Below, piece by piece: positions 26,031 through 40,000 of a DNA stretch of 64,000 nucleotides; positions within the stretch are counted from its first letter, which is position 1, and each line of letters starts with the position of its first letter. The stretch is from Haemonchus contortus (taxonomy: Eukaryota > Nematoda > Chromadorea > Rhabditida > Trichostrongylidae), in the NCBI GenBank assembly GCA_000469685.2, contig LS997563.1, forward strand, positions 260,869 to 324,868. The letters are read 5' to 3'. The notes under the pieces were generated by a model. It made no database searches. It worked only from the letters and a program-made list of their open reading frames with translations, and was not told where the DNA came from. Made by a program: the position numbers and the translations under genes.

Positions 26031-28030
26031 GCGAAAGTTCGAAACCAAGGTTGAATAATTTGGAGATAAAGTGAGTTACTCAAACACACAGAACCTAAGG
26101 AGGTTTGTTCATGCCGGGCGGGGCGCGCACGAATTGCGTTGGGTGTTTGTGTTTGGCCGGGGATGAATGACCCCTGTTCTCATCTACCGTAGCCCCCAAA
26201 TGTGAAAAAGGTGCAGGCGGGGAGGCTATTCTAACACGACAAGGAGGGGAGCCTGGCGTTAGCTGGGCGAGCCGACTGGTTACTATAAAACCATTGAACC
26301 GCCAATACAGTTATTCACCATCTAATTTTGACTCTTTGGTATATTTCATTCGACAAGGAGGGTAAGTGCTATAGGGTTCGATTGAGGCTATTAAATTATG
26401 AAGAGATGAATGTTGTTCCACTTCTTGTAGTCAGGTTACTACCGTTACCCAGCAATGCCTGTGATTAATGGAAGATCATAGTCTCTCTTTGCTCCGATAA
26501 CTTCTTGACAAAACTTATCTTACCGCCGATTGTTTTTTCTTCTTATATTATATTTCTAGATAATAGAAACTTCATTGATAGAGACATTCGGTAATTCCGT
26601 TACTATGACTTTACAACATTTGTGAGTACCATTCAAGGCTTTGGTTCCCTACCTGTTCAACCTTTAATGGGTCTTTATTCTTAAGATGAACAACAACAGA
26701 TCAAGGATGAAAACTTATTTTTTAAACAAGTTGAGTAGGTGATCATTCGTGAGCCTTCCACGACTTGATTTAGCGAGTATTTATTATTAAAATGGAATGC
26801 CAGTTTCTGATCGGATATGTACCTTTTCTGTACCTGAAGGGTAAAGCGTTATGCATTAAATTCATGAGTGAAAAAGTTCACTGAGAGCGCAAATTTGTAG
26901 AACTGAACAGATTCTGGAAGCTCCCCATGAAGTGGAGAGGTTTCTTAGAGAAGTTTCCTGAAACATGCTTCCTTCGGAAGCGATTGCCCAGGTTGATGTT
27001 GCCCATTCAATGATAACACCAATATGGAAATGAGCCTGCTTCTTCCCATCTGTTATAATTCCAATATTCATGATCACGCTGCCTTAAAATTTCCTCCAAA
27101 GAAAGGTTCTGAAAATTTGGTTATGAATGTTCATGATACCTACAAACCCTTTCTTGAAAAATCGATTTTCGATTTTCAGGACAAAAGCTGTTCACCGCGC
27201 TGCCATTTTGCGAGCCTTCTATCAATCACACTTTGTTGCTGAGTAAGTGGTAAATCGTGATCGCATCCAAGACTGTAGCTTTCACTATGCCTCAGAAACT
27301 GCTCATTCGATGTTGTAGGGATAATCTCGAAAGCTGGATGAGGTTGATTTGTATTCAAGAAAGATTTCTAGAAGTTAAAATGTTCCGGAGAATTCAACGA
27401 GCATAGCAGTTCTAACACATCAGGTTTATGATACAGATTGCAGTGTGATAGAACGGATATATTGAAGTAGGTGCTCTTTTCTCACAGTGTGGAGTGGGAA
27501 GTTGCAGACGTGTACACTGTGCAGCGCCATCATCTTTCTAAGTTCACTGTACGTTCACAATTCATTCGAGAGCGCCTTCATTTGTTCATGGGAACGTTGG
27601 CTTTAACGATAACGAGGATGAAGACAATGGGGATACATACTCCAAAGGTGACCACATGCAAGGATTCCTTAAAAGCAGCAATAACAACCATTTTCGATTT
27701 ATGAGGCATTCATTACTCTGAATACTTGAAACTTCCTAATGGGATATGTAAATCTTTTCCATTTTATAGGATGTTTTTAAGAAGTTCTCAAAGTAGAAGA
27801 GAGAGCTCTGGGCCCCTTTTACTTGGTGTGCTGAACTAAGAGTTATCAGTAGTCCACAACCACATCGAAGGTTATGTGTCGAGTAGCTAACTCTCGACGG
27901 GCCTTTATCAACATTCTCAGCCCGCCTTCTATCTAGTCGACGTACCTCCCCTCCTACTTCCCCCCCCCCCCGCTTTCCTCCACCTCTACCCCGTTCAGGA
28001 GCACTTCCTCTTTGCTCTCTAGTATGCACC
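26031..28030. other. Upstream region of the channel gene
   Basis: No repeat or gene recognised. As the 2 kb before channel exon 1 it probably holds the promoter, but no element can be named. A C10 tract lies at about 27961. Confidence 0.3.
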
Positions 28031-28032
28031 AG
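28031..28032 (+). promoter_or_regulatory. Candidate trans-splice acceptor before channel exon 1
   Basis: An AG ending a pyrimidine-containing stretch (CTTTGCTCTCTAGTATGCACCAG) lies four bases before the ATG at 28037. Many nematode mRNAs receive a spliced leader at such an AG. Another AG sits about ten bases upstream. No leader is visible, so this is inference from position and consensus. Confidence 0.35.
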
Positions 28033-28036
28033 AAAG

Positions 28037-31000
28037 ATGTTTGACTTCATATCGGTTCCGTTTCTTCTCCTATTTCTCTCCGTGTCATCTCTTCATCATC
28101 ACGCAGACAGTGTTGATGACGTTCGCAAAATTATTGCCGGTGGGCCACCATACAATAGGAACGCATACCCGAATCAAGAGCACGGTGAGCGATTTGAGAA
28201 TTCCCTGCAGTATAGTTTAATGGTCTTGTTATATTATAAATCAGGACATGTGAAATAGTCGCGCAAGTGCGTGAGGAGAGAGGAAGCGTTGAGGTGACTA
28301 CAGTATCAGAAAGGTTCTTTGTACGAAGATGGTTTTTCATTTAAATACTACGAAAAGCAAAAACACTGTTTTCGGCATACGCTGTTATTCCATCACTTCA
28401 AGTTCAAGTTCTAACTTGGTGGTCTATGTGAGAGTTGCTTTGTTGTTTATCGCTGGTAGATAGTAGCCGCAGCTACAACTGACAATTCGCAATGCGATAA
28501 CAGAATGAAGCTTTCCTGGCTAATTCTTCTATCATTTGCTCAGGTGATTTGGTAGCAAACCCTAACAAAACCCTGCAAAAATAAAGCTTCGGTATATGCA
28601 ACGTTGATCCATGTCATTTATTGTGCAAGCTATTGAACATTTAAACACCTTGAAGATTTGTCGTAGGCAAGACATACAGGTACGCCATAAATATGGTAAC
28701 AAAAGAATTGGGCTACAGAAACGAGGTGAATTCATGTGAGTTATTTATCATGTATCGTATCTACCATGCGAACACTCCGTCACTGCGTCACTTTCTATAA
28801 TCGTCTACTGTACTAATCATACCTCGAAGCCGCTTCGTCTACTCATGAAAGTGGCCTGCAAAGTTTCTTGAAAAGCTCCAGCTCGGCCTTTTTTCAATGA
28901 TTTCTTAGGAGCAGCAACAGTGGTGCGTTTTAAAGTGCAGGCTTTCCGCTGTAGTATGGACTATATCCAGCGACCCATCACAGTACTGTCCGAGAAATTC
29001 GTTGGAGGGTTGGAAGCTGGGAAAGAGTCGCCACCATTTTCTCAGCACCAGTCTTGATCTTTTCCCATTCACAAGCAAGTGCGCTGTAGTTTTCGAATGT
29101 ATCCCTGGAAAAAGGACGGAGGTGGTTTAGTGGTAAGCGGTGCACCATATCACACCCACGGTCATGCGTTCAGATCCTCGACATTCGCCTGGACCAACCA
29201 AGCCTTCCATCGCCGCGCAGTTGGTTAAATTGTACCAGACTCGTCTGAGAGGATAAAAGCACTGAATCGTACATCGGCTGGCCGCCACAAGTCCTCGTGT
29301 TGGCCACATACGCATTCAATGCGCCACTACAATTCTAAATGGAAGTCGAATGCGTGGGCGCATCCCTTAGACGGGATTGATTAACGCCCCAACGCCTTTA
29401 TCCATTACCCTCTATCCCTCAGAAAATCTTTGGTCCTCAGCCGCACCCTTTCAGAAACACTTTCTTGAAGAGGTTCGGATTGCATCTTGTTTTTGCTCGA
29501 AAAAAAAAATTGCGTATCGCTTCGATGGTAGATAGAGATTCTAGCTCAAACCATCATGAAAGAGGGAAAATGGCTACAAGAGGCGATCTGACTATTCTTA
29601 GCTGCTTCAGCACCCGATAGTGTGAAATATGCCCATACTCTGGGATCTCACCATTTCTTCTACGCTGGACACCCTTTATTCAGAAAAAAGTGTGCCGAAG
29701 CGCGTGCCGTGCGCAAACAGTGAACGGCATTTGTTTCTTCTCTGCAGATTCTTTTCGTCAAGAAGCTTGTAGGACTTCCAAATCCTATCTGGATACAACT
29801 GTATTTACTCTGGGTGGACTCTTCTCATCGCGAAAAACATATGGACATATCAGCAGTCATTTTTTCGTGTTTCTGCAGGTTTCACAGCGTACTCCTTCCC
29901 AAGCAATCGTATCCGGAAAAGAGGTCGTATTTGAGATAAGAATTTTGTCGTTGGTCTGCGCATTACTGTCCAAGGGACTGTTATGCAGGAAATGCTGAAA
30001 CGAGGAGCGACCCCGGAAAGGGACTCACCGAATGCGCGCAGAGACGGAACTGCTGGTGGATGTCTGGGCCCCAACGGTTTTTCGAAATCCGGCGGATTGA
30101 GAGCACCGAAGTAAATATGATGGCTAAGGTATACCATTAACATAAGGGAAGGTGCAGATTCGAAGAGACCCTTCAAACAGGGAAAGTACGGACGTTGCCG
30201 TTCCCGAAAAGTTGTTACCATATTTATGGCGCACCCTGTAATCTACACTAGAAGTTGTATGATACACTGTATGATAAGCAGTTGTATACCGCATGATAAT
30301 CACTACATAATAAGCAATTGTCTCCCATGAGATGGTAATGCACGAAAATTATTGTGTTCGAAGAAAAGAAGGCTAGATGACATGTGAATCTTGTCGTTCC
30401 CTCATAAGTCCATCTCTGATGACGGCAACAATCAACAATAAAATTAAAATTTCAGCTTCATATACATATTGGGTTGTAATATATGTTCGTAGAGTTTTTT
30501 TACAAAAATTTATTTCATAAAAAACAATAATTATAATAATAAATCAATCAATTATATATCCTCCTGTTACTGTTTGCGACCTCCTCCAATCTCTCACCAA
30601 ATTGTTGATGACGTTTCGCCAAAAATCGGCCGGTCTGGTGTCGAAGAAGTTGTTGAGCCAGTTTTCAAGAACCTCGTCATCGAAAGTAACACTCCTCATT
30701 TGGTTTGACAGAGAGCGGAAAGGCGGTAGTCGGTAGGTGCAAGATCCGGAGAGTGCGGTGGATGCTGAAGAACCTCTCATTCAAGCTTTTGGAGTGCTGT
30801 TTCGACGACTTGGGCATTATGGGGCCTGGCGTTGTCGTGGAGCAAGATGACTTCACCTTGTCTATCGGGTCTTTTCAGCCGAATAGCCGCACTAACACGG
30901 TTTAGCTGGGCAATGTAGACCTCCTTGTTGACAGTAGCATTTCGTTCGAGCATTTCCCGGTACACCGTGCCTTTCCAGTCTCACCAAACGCAAATCATGA

Positions 31001-34000
31001 CCTATTTTGAGTGAAGGTCTTGCTTGACTCTCGGCTTCGGTGTCTCTCCTGGGGCCACCCAGAGACACACCTAAGACACCTTCCTCGTACACACTGCATA
31101 TGTCCCGAGCGGCTTCGGCTGCTTATTAACTTCGATGAAAAGCAGATGTCGAAAATGCTGATTTTCTCCTCCTGGATATTCCAATTCTGAGCCAGAAAAA
31201 AGACGTACAACTGGATTACTCAAGAAAACGAATAAAACCATTTTATAGAGGAGAAATACTCTTTCGAGTGAATACTTCGCCAAAAAACAAAGCGAATCGT
31301 TGTAAAATGACCCTAACACAAAACTCTACGAATCTATGTTACAACCCAATATAATGTTGATGGAAAACGAATATAATTGAACGTGATGATCTTCTTGTGT
31401 TGGCTTTATTTAGCGCTCGGAACATAGCGAATAAGAAATTGGACATTAGGCCGAGGCGATATTGGGCGAAATAAAGCTACTAAACAGAAGTATAAGCCGG
31501 CCCCAATTGCTATCAGAATTAGCCCTTTCGACTCGATTTTCAGTTTCGGTCCTCTCCTTTACCTCTTCCCAATTACTTGACTATAATATCTTCAATTTTT
31601 TTTTCAGCGCTTCCAGCATGGCGGCTTTGCTGGTGGCTAGCCCCGCCTGAAACTAGTTTCTACAAGCGATTAGGCCTTATGTAGCTAGAGTGAGGCACCC
31701 GAAAACTATTTTAACATAACTCCTGTTGATATTTGTAATATTTATGATCTTGTGCCACACGAGGTTTTTAGGTGAAACAGTTTATTTGGTCAAACGGCCT
31801 GACGTTTCGACGCAATCGTGTTATTTGTGATATTTTGTGATATTCATAAATATCACAAATAACAGCTATGCCGAGGTTAAAGCAAGAGAGAGGTTGGAGA
31901 CCCCTGTTATTGTTCTCGTGTGTTTATTTTTATGCCCTTTATATACTTACTGAGGAACTATCATTGCTTTCTATCGCTTTCATTGTTTTGCATTGGAACC
32001 ACCGCTTGATCACTTTCTGAAGAGATATCATTACTTTCACGAAAATCTCACTCGGGGAGGACATCCAAAGTCCAGTACAGCTTTTTCGATAATGTTGCTC
32101 AGTACTACAGTGTTTTTTTAGCAAGTCAAGTACGATTACTGATGAGTGAAATCGTCCGACGGATGGGACCTCGAACTAAGAATGTCGAACAGCCATATGC
32201 GATCCATTCATTCCCCGGTCTTTACTCTTTTAGTCGCTATTGCAATTCGCACAAAATTGGCCTCGTCGCGTTGAATGAACATTTTCTACTGAATGGAATA
32301 CGAGTTGGCTGCGCTCGTGTTTGTCCACTGGAGAATCCCTCCAGGGCTTGAGTCCGGGAGTAAATGGCCCCACTGGTATGGTTTTTGCTGACAAAAGCCA
32401 ACACCAGAAAGGATACTTCCGGCGTTCCAACTATTGTGAGGAAACGGACTGCCAGTCCGGGGGCCACATGCTGCTGTTCACTATTAAGTAGAAACCGTCA
32501 AGAACAACTCGTGCTATTTTCTTCATTTGCCTGGCGATGCGGTTTGAATTTTTTCTTCATGCTGGAAATCTCGCATAAAGTAGTCTGTTCCACTAAGTGC
32601 TCCGCTTCGATGCGCTGATTTTAGAATAAGCCATGTGAATTCTTTTTCGTCGTAGAACCACCTAAAAAGTCATTAGAATATAAAACGATTTTCAAGGTCA
32701 AGTTATGCCCCTTATCATCTAGCAACGTTGGTAGCAGAAAATTTCACCCCGCTCCAAAAGCTGAGGGCCGGCCAGGTCACTGGCGAACTCAGTCAGTACG
32801 GCGCCTTGGCTGATGAGTTCACCTTCTTTTTCAAAAAATTCGATAAGTCGTGGAAACGGGAAGACCACATACATAAGGACCTTTCTGTATAATAAATCTA
32901 CTAACGACATAACCTCAACTGTAATGAAATTTTATACAGTATTCCTGAATTAGGAGTTCTCTCACACTTATGTCTCGGAAACGGATCCTGGATATCCTGA
33001 GAATGATTTTCTGATTGAAAATGGTCAGAATCTGCGGATTTTGAGTAGGGGTCAACAAAAATGCTTTCGATCATGAGATAGCAATTTGGGAGTATCAGAG
33101 AATTAGCCCTCATGTCAGGCGGTTGCTTTCGACGGATAATGCATGAGGCGATTGCTTGGCGCAGGGTCCTGCTCCTGGCATATATAGACTCAAGGCTTAA
33201 CCAAGGACTGAAGGCTTATACATAGGGAAGATTCCTGTTGTCGTTAATGGATGCCAAGAGACATCTATACGACCACACACTAAGCGAACGCCTTACGCAT
33301 CTTATACGTTACATATATGTATGTCCCTCATATGCATTACATACATATACGTCCTCCCTTCAGAATTGTCGACTAGAAACAAACAGCAGTACAATCTCCG
33401 AGGTTTCTTTTTTTTTTTTGAGTGTTAGTGGAGTGATCGATCTACCGGTCATATATCTCGAGGTGTCGCTCAGCATCCTAACAATAAGAACTTGTAGATC
33501 GTTGAAAAAAATAAGCGTTCGCAGATTTCGAATGACAAACAGACAGCAAAAATAACTAGACTTTCACATTTTAACTGTTACGTGGGTGATCAAATGGAAC
33601 AAAATTTACATATCCATATGATAGCAACAAAACAGCAAATCCTCGGGAAGTTCAAAATGCCATATGCTGCTAAAATAAGAATTCATTCACTTTTTCTGTT
33701 GAAGTTATACGATTACAGTACTACCAACCATCAATGATACCGCTATTAGACAAAACACTATGATAGAGTAATTCCGATCGATCTCGAACGATTTCCCTAT
33801 AAACCTCAAAATACTCCAAAACGAAACGATTTTGGATCATCGGAAGTAAATCTTTTCTTCGAACTTATAACTTTCTATACCACAATCAAATTTACCTGAT
33901 TTTCACCGATCCATTCTCTGAGTTGACCTGAGTTCTCCTCGGAAATTCATCAAGTTCACAGAGGAAAGTCCACAGAAAGCCCAATCGCTCGAAGTCGTTG

Positions 34001-37000
34001 TGAAGAGAAAGTATTGAATTCTCAGTCGAAGGATGAGGTATTCGCCGCGGAACCACTGTTGCTTGCCGAGGGAATTCGAGGAGAAGTATACCCCCTCTAA
34101 CGCTAAGATATTATCGAAGCGGGTGAGAATGCCTCACTGAGACGATTTGAGACATTTTTTTGTTTGTTTCCTGGAAAGTTGGGGATGACAGAGTCTGGCG
34201 GTCTGCCTTAGTTTCTTTAAGCGTTCAAGTGCTACCAATGAGCAGTCATTCGAGATGAAATGCTCAAATGCCGGAAAATAAAAGTAAAAAATCTCTTAAG
34301 AGGTTTGCAGTTACTGAAACAATAGATGTTATGCTTTTTGTAATAATTGTCCTTCTAATAAAGTTTTTTCATGGATCTGCATGCTAATGAAACGATGGAA
34401 GGGCATTGGAGGCTAGGTAATGGTGCCACATTGAGAAAGGAGGAAAGTAGAGGGAGTAGGGAAACGAGAAAAGGAAACGCTAGCAACTGAAACAACTGAA
34501 AGTTGATGCAGGACAAGGAGCGTCTTTCCTGCAATCGACAGTATGTCGTTGATGAATTGTGTCTTGATTCAGGGGCTAGACACATTTTCGGAGATTTTGT
34601 CAGGTTATTAGGTTGAGTAATAAGTCCTCGGACAATGTGATAGTGATGAATTCTAGCGATCAAAACTCGGGAAAGAGGTGACGAAAATGAACGTGCGAGG
34701 TGCCTCATGATTTCAAGCCGTCGCAACTCCTCATCCGCAACACCATCATATTTATTTTTTTATCTGGCCATGAACCCGCGGCAATCGATAGAGGTATGAA
34801 GGACGTTTACAAGCAGGAGGTGTACAATTTACAAGTGGCACCAGAAGTTCGCATCGGGCGACTATTCCGTCGAAAATGAAGACCGTCCGGGACGCTCAAT
34901 GAAGTTGGATTTGAAGGTGCTACGGAGCCAGGTGGAAGCCGATCCGTATCAAACTACTCGTGGACTGGCAGTCACCCTTGGGGAGTCAGTTTACAGTTAT
35001 TCGTGAATTGAATTCAATCGACAAGGTGCGAAAGCTCGGTCCATAGATGCCTCATGCTTTGAAGCAGTATGACATAGAACGCCGCGAGGACGTGGCACCT
35101 TCTCTCATCACGCTCAAGGGCACCACACGTGGCTCGAGTACCTAGTCACCAGGGGTGCAAAGTCAAACCTCTACTCTAACGTTCACCGGCGTGCTCAATG
35201 TATTGACAAAGGTGCGCATGCAGAAGACTCCCCAAAACCCAACGTACACGCCAAGGCGATTATGCTCTGAGTCTGATGGAGCGCTCTCCGTGTCGAATAA
35301 TGGAATGGGAGCTGCTAGACGAATGATGCACAGTGACCGCACACGTCTACATTACGCAACTGAGGAATTTGAAGGCGAATTCCGAAGCTACACGTCCACA
35401 GCAGCACAAAGTTTACTTCCAGCACGACAACGCTCGCCCTCACATTGCAAGAGCGACCAAAACTGAACTGACGAATTTCGGCAGGACAAGTTTACTACAC
35501 CAGCCACGTTCCTCAGACTTGGATCCCTCGGATTACCACCTTTTTCCCCCATCTTCAACGTCATCTGGATGGTCAGGACTTTCAAACCCGCGACGACATC
35601 AAAATGGCACTGGTGCAGTTCTCCGAGGGCCAGCTCCCAGCGTTCTAAAGCACGGGCATCTGCGATTTGCCCAAGCATTGGCAGAGGGCCATTGATGTCA
35701 ATTGGGCATATTTCAAATGATTCGCTATTGTCGTTTGAAAATTGTAAGATAAATATTATTATTGCCAATTTGTCCGAGGACTTATGACTCAACCTAATAT
35801 TTCATCGAAATATCCATCACTCCGGTGAAAACTAACGGCAATAAAATGAGCCACCTGAGCTGTTCTGTTCATTCGCTCTCATATAAAACGTGGGGTCGAA
35901 GATGCATTCGCTATGAGATAACTAATCAAGTGTTTGAGATGACGCTCCAGAATTGTGAACTTCTCCTATTATTCAACTGAGGTGCTTTCTACTTTGTGAT
36001 ATAGAGAGTAAAATAGAGGGTGCTTCTCCCAAAAAAGATAACGCTGAGCAGCTCCGCTATAATGAACAGGAAACTTTTTCGAGAACGAAGAATGAAAATT
36101 TCTGCTTCTTGAAATGGCGTTCTAGGATGCCCGACCCATCTGGATCCCCTTCATGACTGTAGTGCCACATGACTGGGTTTGAGCAGACACATGTACCTAA
36201 CGTGAGGGGCACAGCCAATTTGAATTCAGTGCTTTCGATTTTTGGAGTGGGATGAATAATAAGAATTTACCAACTGAACATTTTCGAGGATGGAAGACCT
36301 AACTGAATTGAACAGGATTTGGTCCTAGAATGGTTACCTGAAGCATAGGTTCAGCATTTGAAATGACCGCAGAACTTACGACCAGGTATTCTTCTCCATT
36401 CTTTCCCCTAACGTTAGTCCTCCTCCGGAGTTCGTTCTCTCTTAGCTTACTGATGAGCATGAAATGAAAGTATTGGAGAGTTTAGCTTAAGTCTAGGGTA
36501 CGAGCGTAACGGATGCTGAAATACATCTTCGACTATTCCCTCCGTTCATATATTTTGCAATTGTTAGTCACTGGAATACTTCATTAAAATACTATTACCA
36601 TTTGATTTGTATTGAGTTCATATTTTATGAGCTGCCGTTGTTTCGCCGCGTTCCTTAAGGTAACGAGTAAAGGATAACAAGTTATGGACAGAGTACTGGC
36701 CTCGAACGGCGCTTGAATCCGTACATTTGTTACACGAACACCGCTCTTATCCTTTACACTCGACCCCGCTTGCTCTTGCCGCCCCTAGTGGCACTGTTGC
36801 CTTATCTGCATTCACATGTACAACGTGGTGAGCCAGACAGCCAATATAAGCATTGTACGAAAATTCGAGGGTGACCTGCTATTTGGATTATCATAGGGTC
36901 ATCCAGAAACTGTTTTTTATTCGAAGTTCTTCTTTTTTACCAATGGTTCTTCCTGTTGCCATCTCAATGAGACTAACAGTAATGGGGAGGATTATATGAC

Positions 37001-40000
37001 GGCTGTCTTATGATCAATTACTCTTCATATCCTCCCATGGTCGTCGAACGTTGATGAACGTTTTTTCTTCCGTACGTCTTATCTCTCTGTACATATTATA
37101 CGATGAACTCTCTTCTTTTTATAGCAGGGTGGACCTTGTCCAAATCCTTCTAATTCCAGGCAATCAAACCTTCACTAGGGAGGAACGTAGGGAGAGATGA
37201 ACAGCCAGAGAAGGGTCTCAACCAGAACTTTGAATAGAGACCTATGTATATTGATAGTGTTTCTGATGCTGTTTACAAATTTAAAAATCAAAACTGCCAA
37301 ATGGGTTTACCAATAAAGTCGTGAGTGCTCAAAGTTTGCATGCCTGAAGCATGGGAGATAGGGCCAGTTGGAATGCGCAGTTGCCCGTCAGAACCGCAAC
37401 GGTCATCGTGGCGCAGTGGGAGTGTTTTCCATCTTCAGGCGAAGATGTGAGTTTGCTTACTGCTGCCGCGCCACTTTCTGCAAAATGTGCTCTCTTTCGA
37501 GTGAACGCGCTCATACTGTTTTGGTAACTAATTCAAGCTAGCACCTGTGCAAGTAATATCTACACTGGACATAAGGCCAATTCAACATTGCTCCTCTATT
37601 GCTTTATGCCTAAGTTTATTTTATTAATTATAGACATCTATTTCTTCACATATTTATATGGTCTATTTTACCTTTTAATTATAGATAGTCAATAATTACA
37701 GATATTGACTTGTGTATAGATTTATTTAGATTATTTAAAGTATCCTGATCTTGAGTAAGACTGTAGATAAGCGGTTGTGAATATGTGATGCACCGATAGT
37801 TGAATGAACTTTTAACAAATGTAATATTTGGTCTAGCTTGTGTAGATAATGTAAAAGCGACGACGTTATTTACCTAGTACTCATATGTTTATTTACCAGT
37901 TCACCGTTGGGACCTACTAGACTGAAACTCTTCGATTCACATGTTAGTGTGACTGTGATGACTGCTTCTCGTCGTTGTGTGACCAAAAGAAAAATCAAGT
38001 TGAGTTATAGTACTAAGTTGTTCCAACGATAAGTATACAAAGTAATACTTGCTAGTGGTAGGTGACACGCCCTCGGAAGGGTCAATCCCTTTTATACATC
38101 CTTTTATTATTCGTATATTGCATTGGAATTGCAAGTGCTTGGGGGAATCCCTTTCAAACTCCAACAGGTATGTGTGTTGGGCTCTCACATACTTCCTGTG
38201 TGGCCTACCAATAAACGAGAAGAACAAAGTAAACATTAATAATGTGAAGAAATCTTTTAGAAATCAAGGTGAACGGAGGCTTTGTTTTGTAAGACTCTGA
38301 CGATAACAATAAACCTGCAATTTGCAATGGAAGCTGCTAAGGGTGTTCTTTGATTGATGAAAATAGTAGCATTGTGACTAATCTCACTAACATGAAAATT
38401 AATACTATCCCAGAAGCTATGACCAATGCTGCAGTAGTGGTATTATTTGTTGTATCGCTTGTAGCAAATGTCGCATTCATTGTGTCGGTTGAACCACAAG
38501 AAAATTTGATGGAAGAATTAAAGAGTATCTGAAGGATAAAGATTAAAGATTTTTGATGTTAACCGATCTCGACCGAGGGATACGCCTCCGACTTCCATTC
38601 AGAGACGTAGTGGCGCAGTGGATGCATATGTGGCCTATAAAATGGCTTGCAGTGACCAGCAAGTCGCTGCTTTTCCTTCCCAGATAGGTCTGGGACCAAT
38701 TAACCATCCTGGATGGATAGAAGGTTTAGATGGCCTAGGCGAATGTCGATATGGGATTCGAACGCGTCACCATGCGTTTGAGATAGTGCGCCACTTGCAC
38801 TACATCAGTCTCTTCAGAGGCGTGGGTTCGATTCCCACTCTTGTCAAAGAACATTCACACAATATAAATAAGGGTGGTACGAGTATTTACTTGATTGAAC
38901 ATTTTGACAGGAATGCAATAACAAACTTGTTAATTTTTAATCAATTGGTAACCTCGAAAAAAAATGAAGACCAACAAGTCTACATAATTCAGTAGCACTA
39001 GATTAAAGTCTTAATAACAGCTTTCCCTCCTGAAGATAACAACAGCATCCAAGTATGTGGAAGTATATCAAACATAATAGAAACTCTCACTGAAAGAAAA
39101 CCATCAATTTCTCAATCTTTCTCAGGAGTGAATATGGAATGGAATGAAGAAAGAAAGCGCTAAAAGTAATAAAGCTAGAAAACCTTCGAGACTACATATT
39201 TCCTTTCTGCGATGGTTTAATAACATTATACACGAGTTTTCAAATCAATCAAGAGGGAATTACCCCAATTAACAGAAGAAATGCACGCAAGATTATGAAC
39301 TTCCGTTATTCGGCTTTATTTTTACACACATTCCCCTATCATCAAAATTTTTATTGTTGTGCCTTCAATGAAATATCAATTCGGTCACAGAATAAGATGG
39401 AAAAGTTATGATTCTAATTACTCACAAAGTGTTATAGATTATGCCAACAGAAACAGAACTGTTAATTCGAACGACATTATCAATATAATTGAGGTCACTT
39501 CTACTATCCCTTATTTTCCATTTGCATGACATTTAACTACAGTAGAATACTTTTCGAAACTCTTTGCTCTTCACTTTTATTGGTGAGCTTTCGCCATATA
39601 ATGCCTTTGTCAGACCTTACTTATTTACAATACTTGTTTGACTTGATGTTTTGTTAACTGCTGTTATATCGCCGCAGTACGCGATGCGAAAGTCTAACAA
39701 GGATGGCGATTTGTGGACAAAACTTCAGTACCAAATATCGATGTAAAACACTCACATCAAAAGATGGAGCGCTTTCTTTCTCATGACTGAGTGTACGGTG
39801 CCTGAACAAAAACTGAAGTTTTGTCCACATATCGCCATTCTTATTTACAACACATTGCTGCATACAATCAGTCACTATCAGTTACAATACAAAACACATC
39901 GAATCATACCAAGTCAACCGGAAATGTTGGGGGAAAAGGGGAAATGAACCTGTCGGCGGGGAACTCAAAGTTAAAATGGACACCGCTCTTGTCCTGAGGC

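Noticed and set aside
28037..28258. A separate small secreted protein
   Set aside because: The frame has a signal peptide, but its GTGAGC donor at 28185 joins in phase to the exon at 44993, giving the channel N-terminus; the remaining codons are intron read-through.
35388..35792. Minus-strand frame of 134 codons
   Set aside because: It is the complement of the family C mariner transposase (HDNARPH and DLDPSDYH on the + strand).
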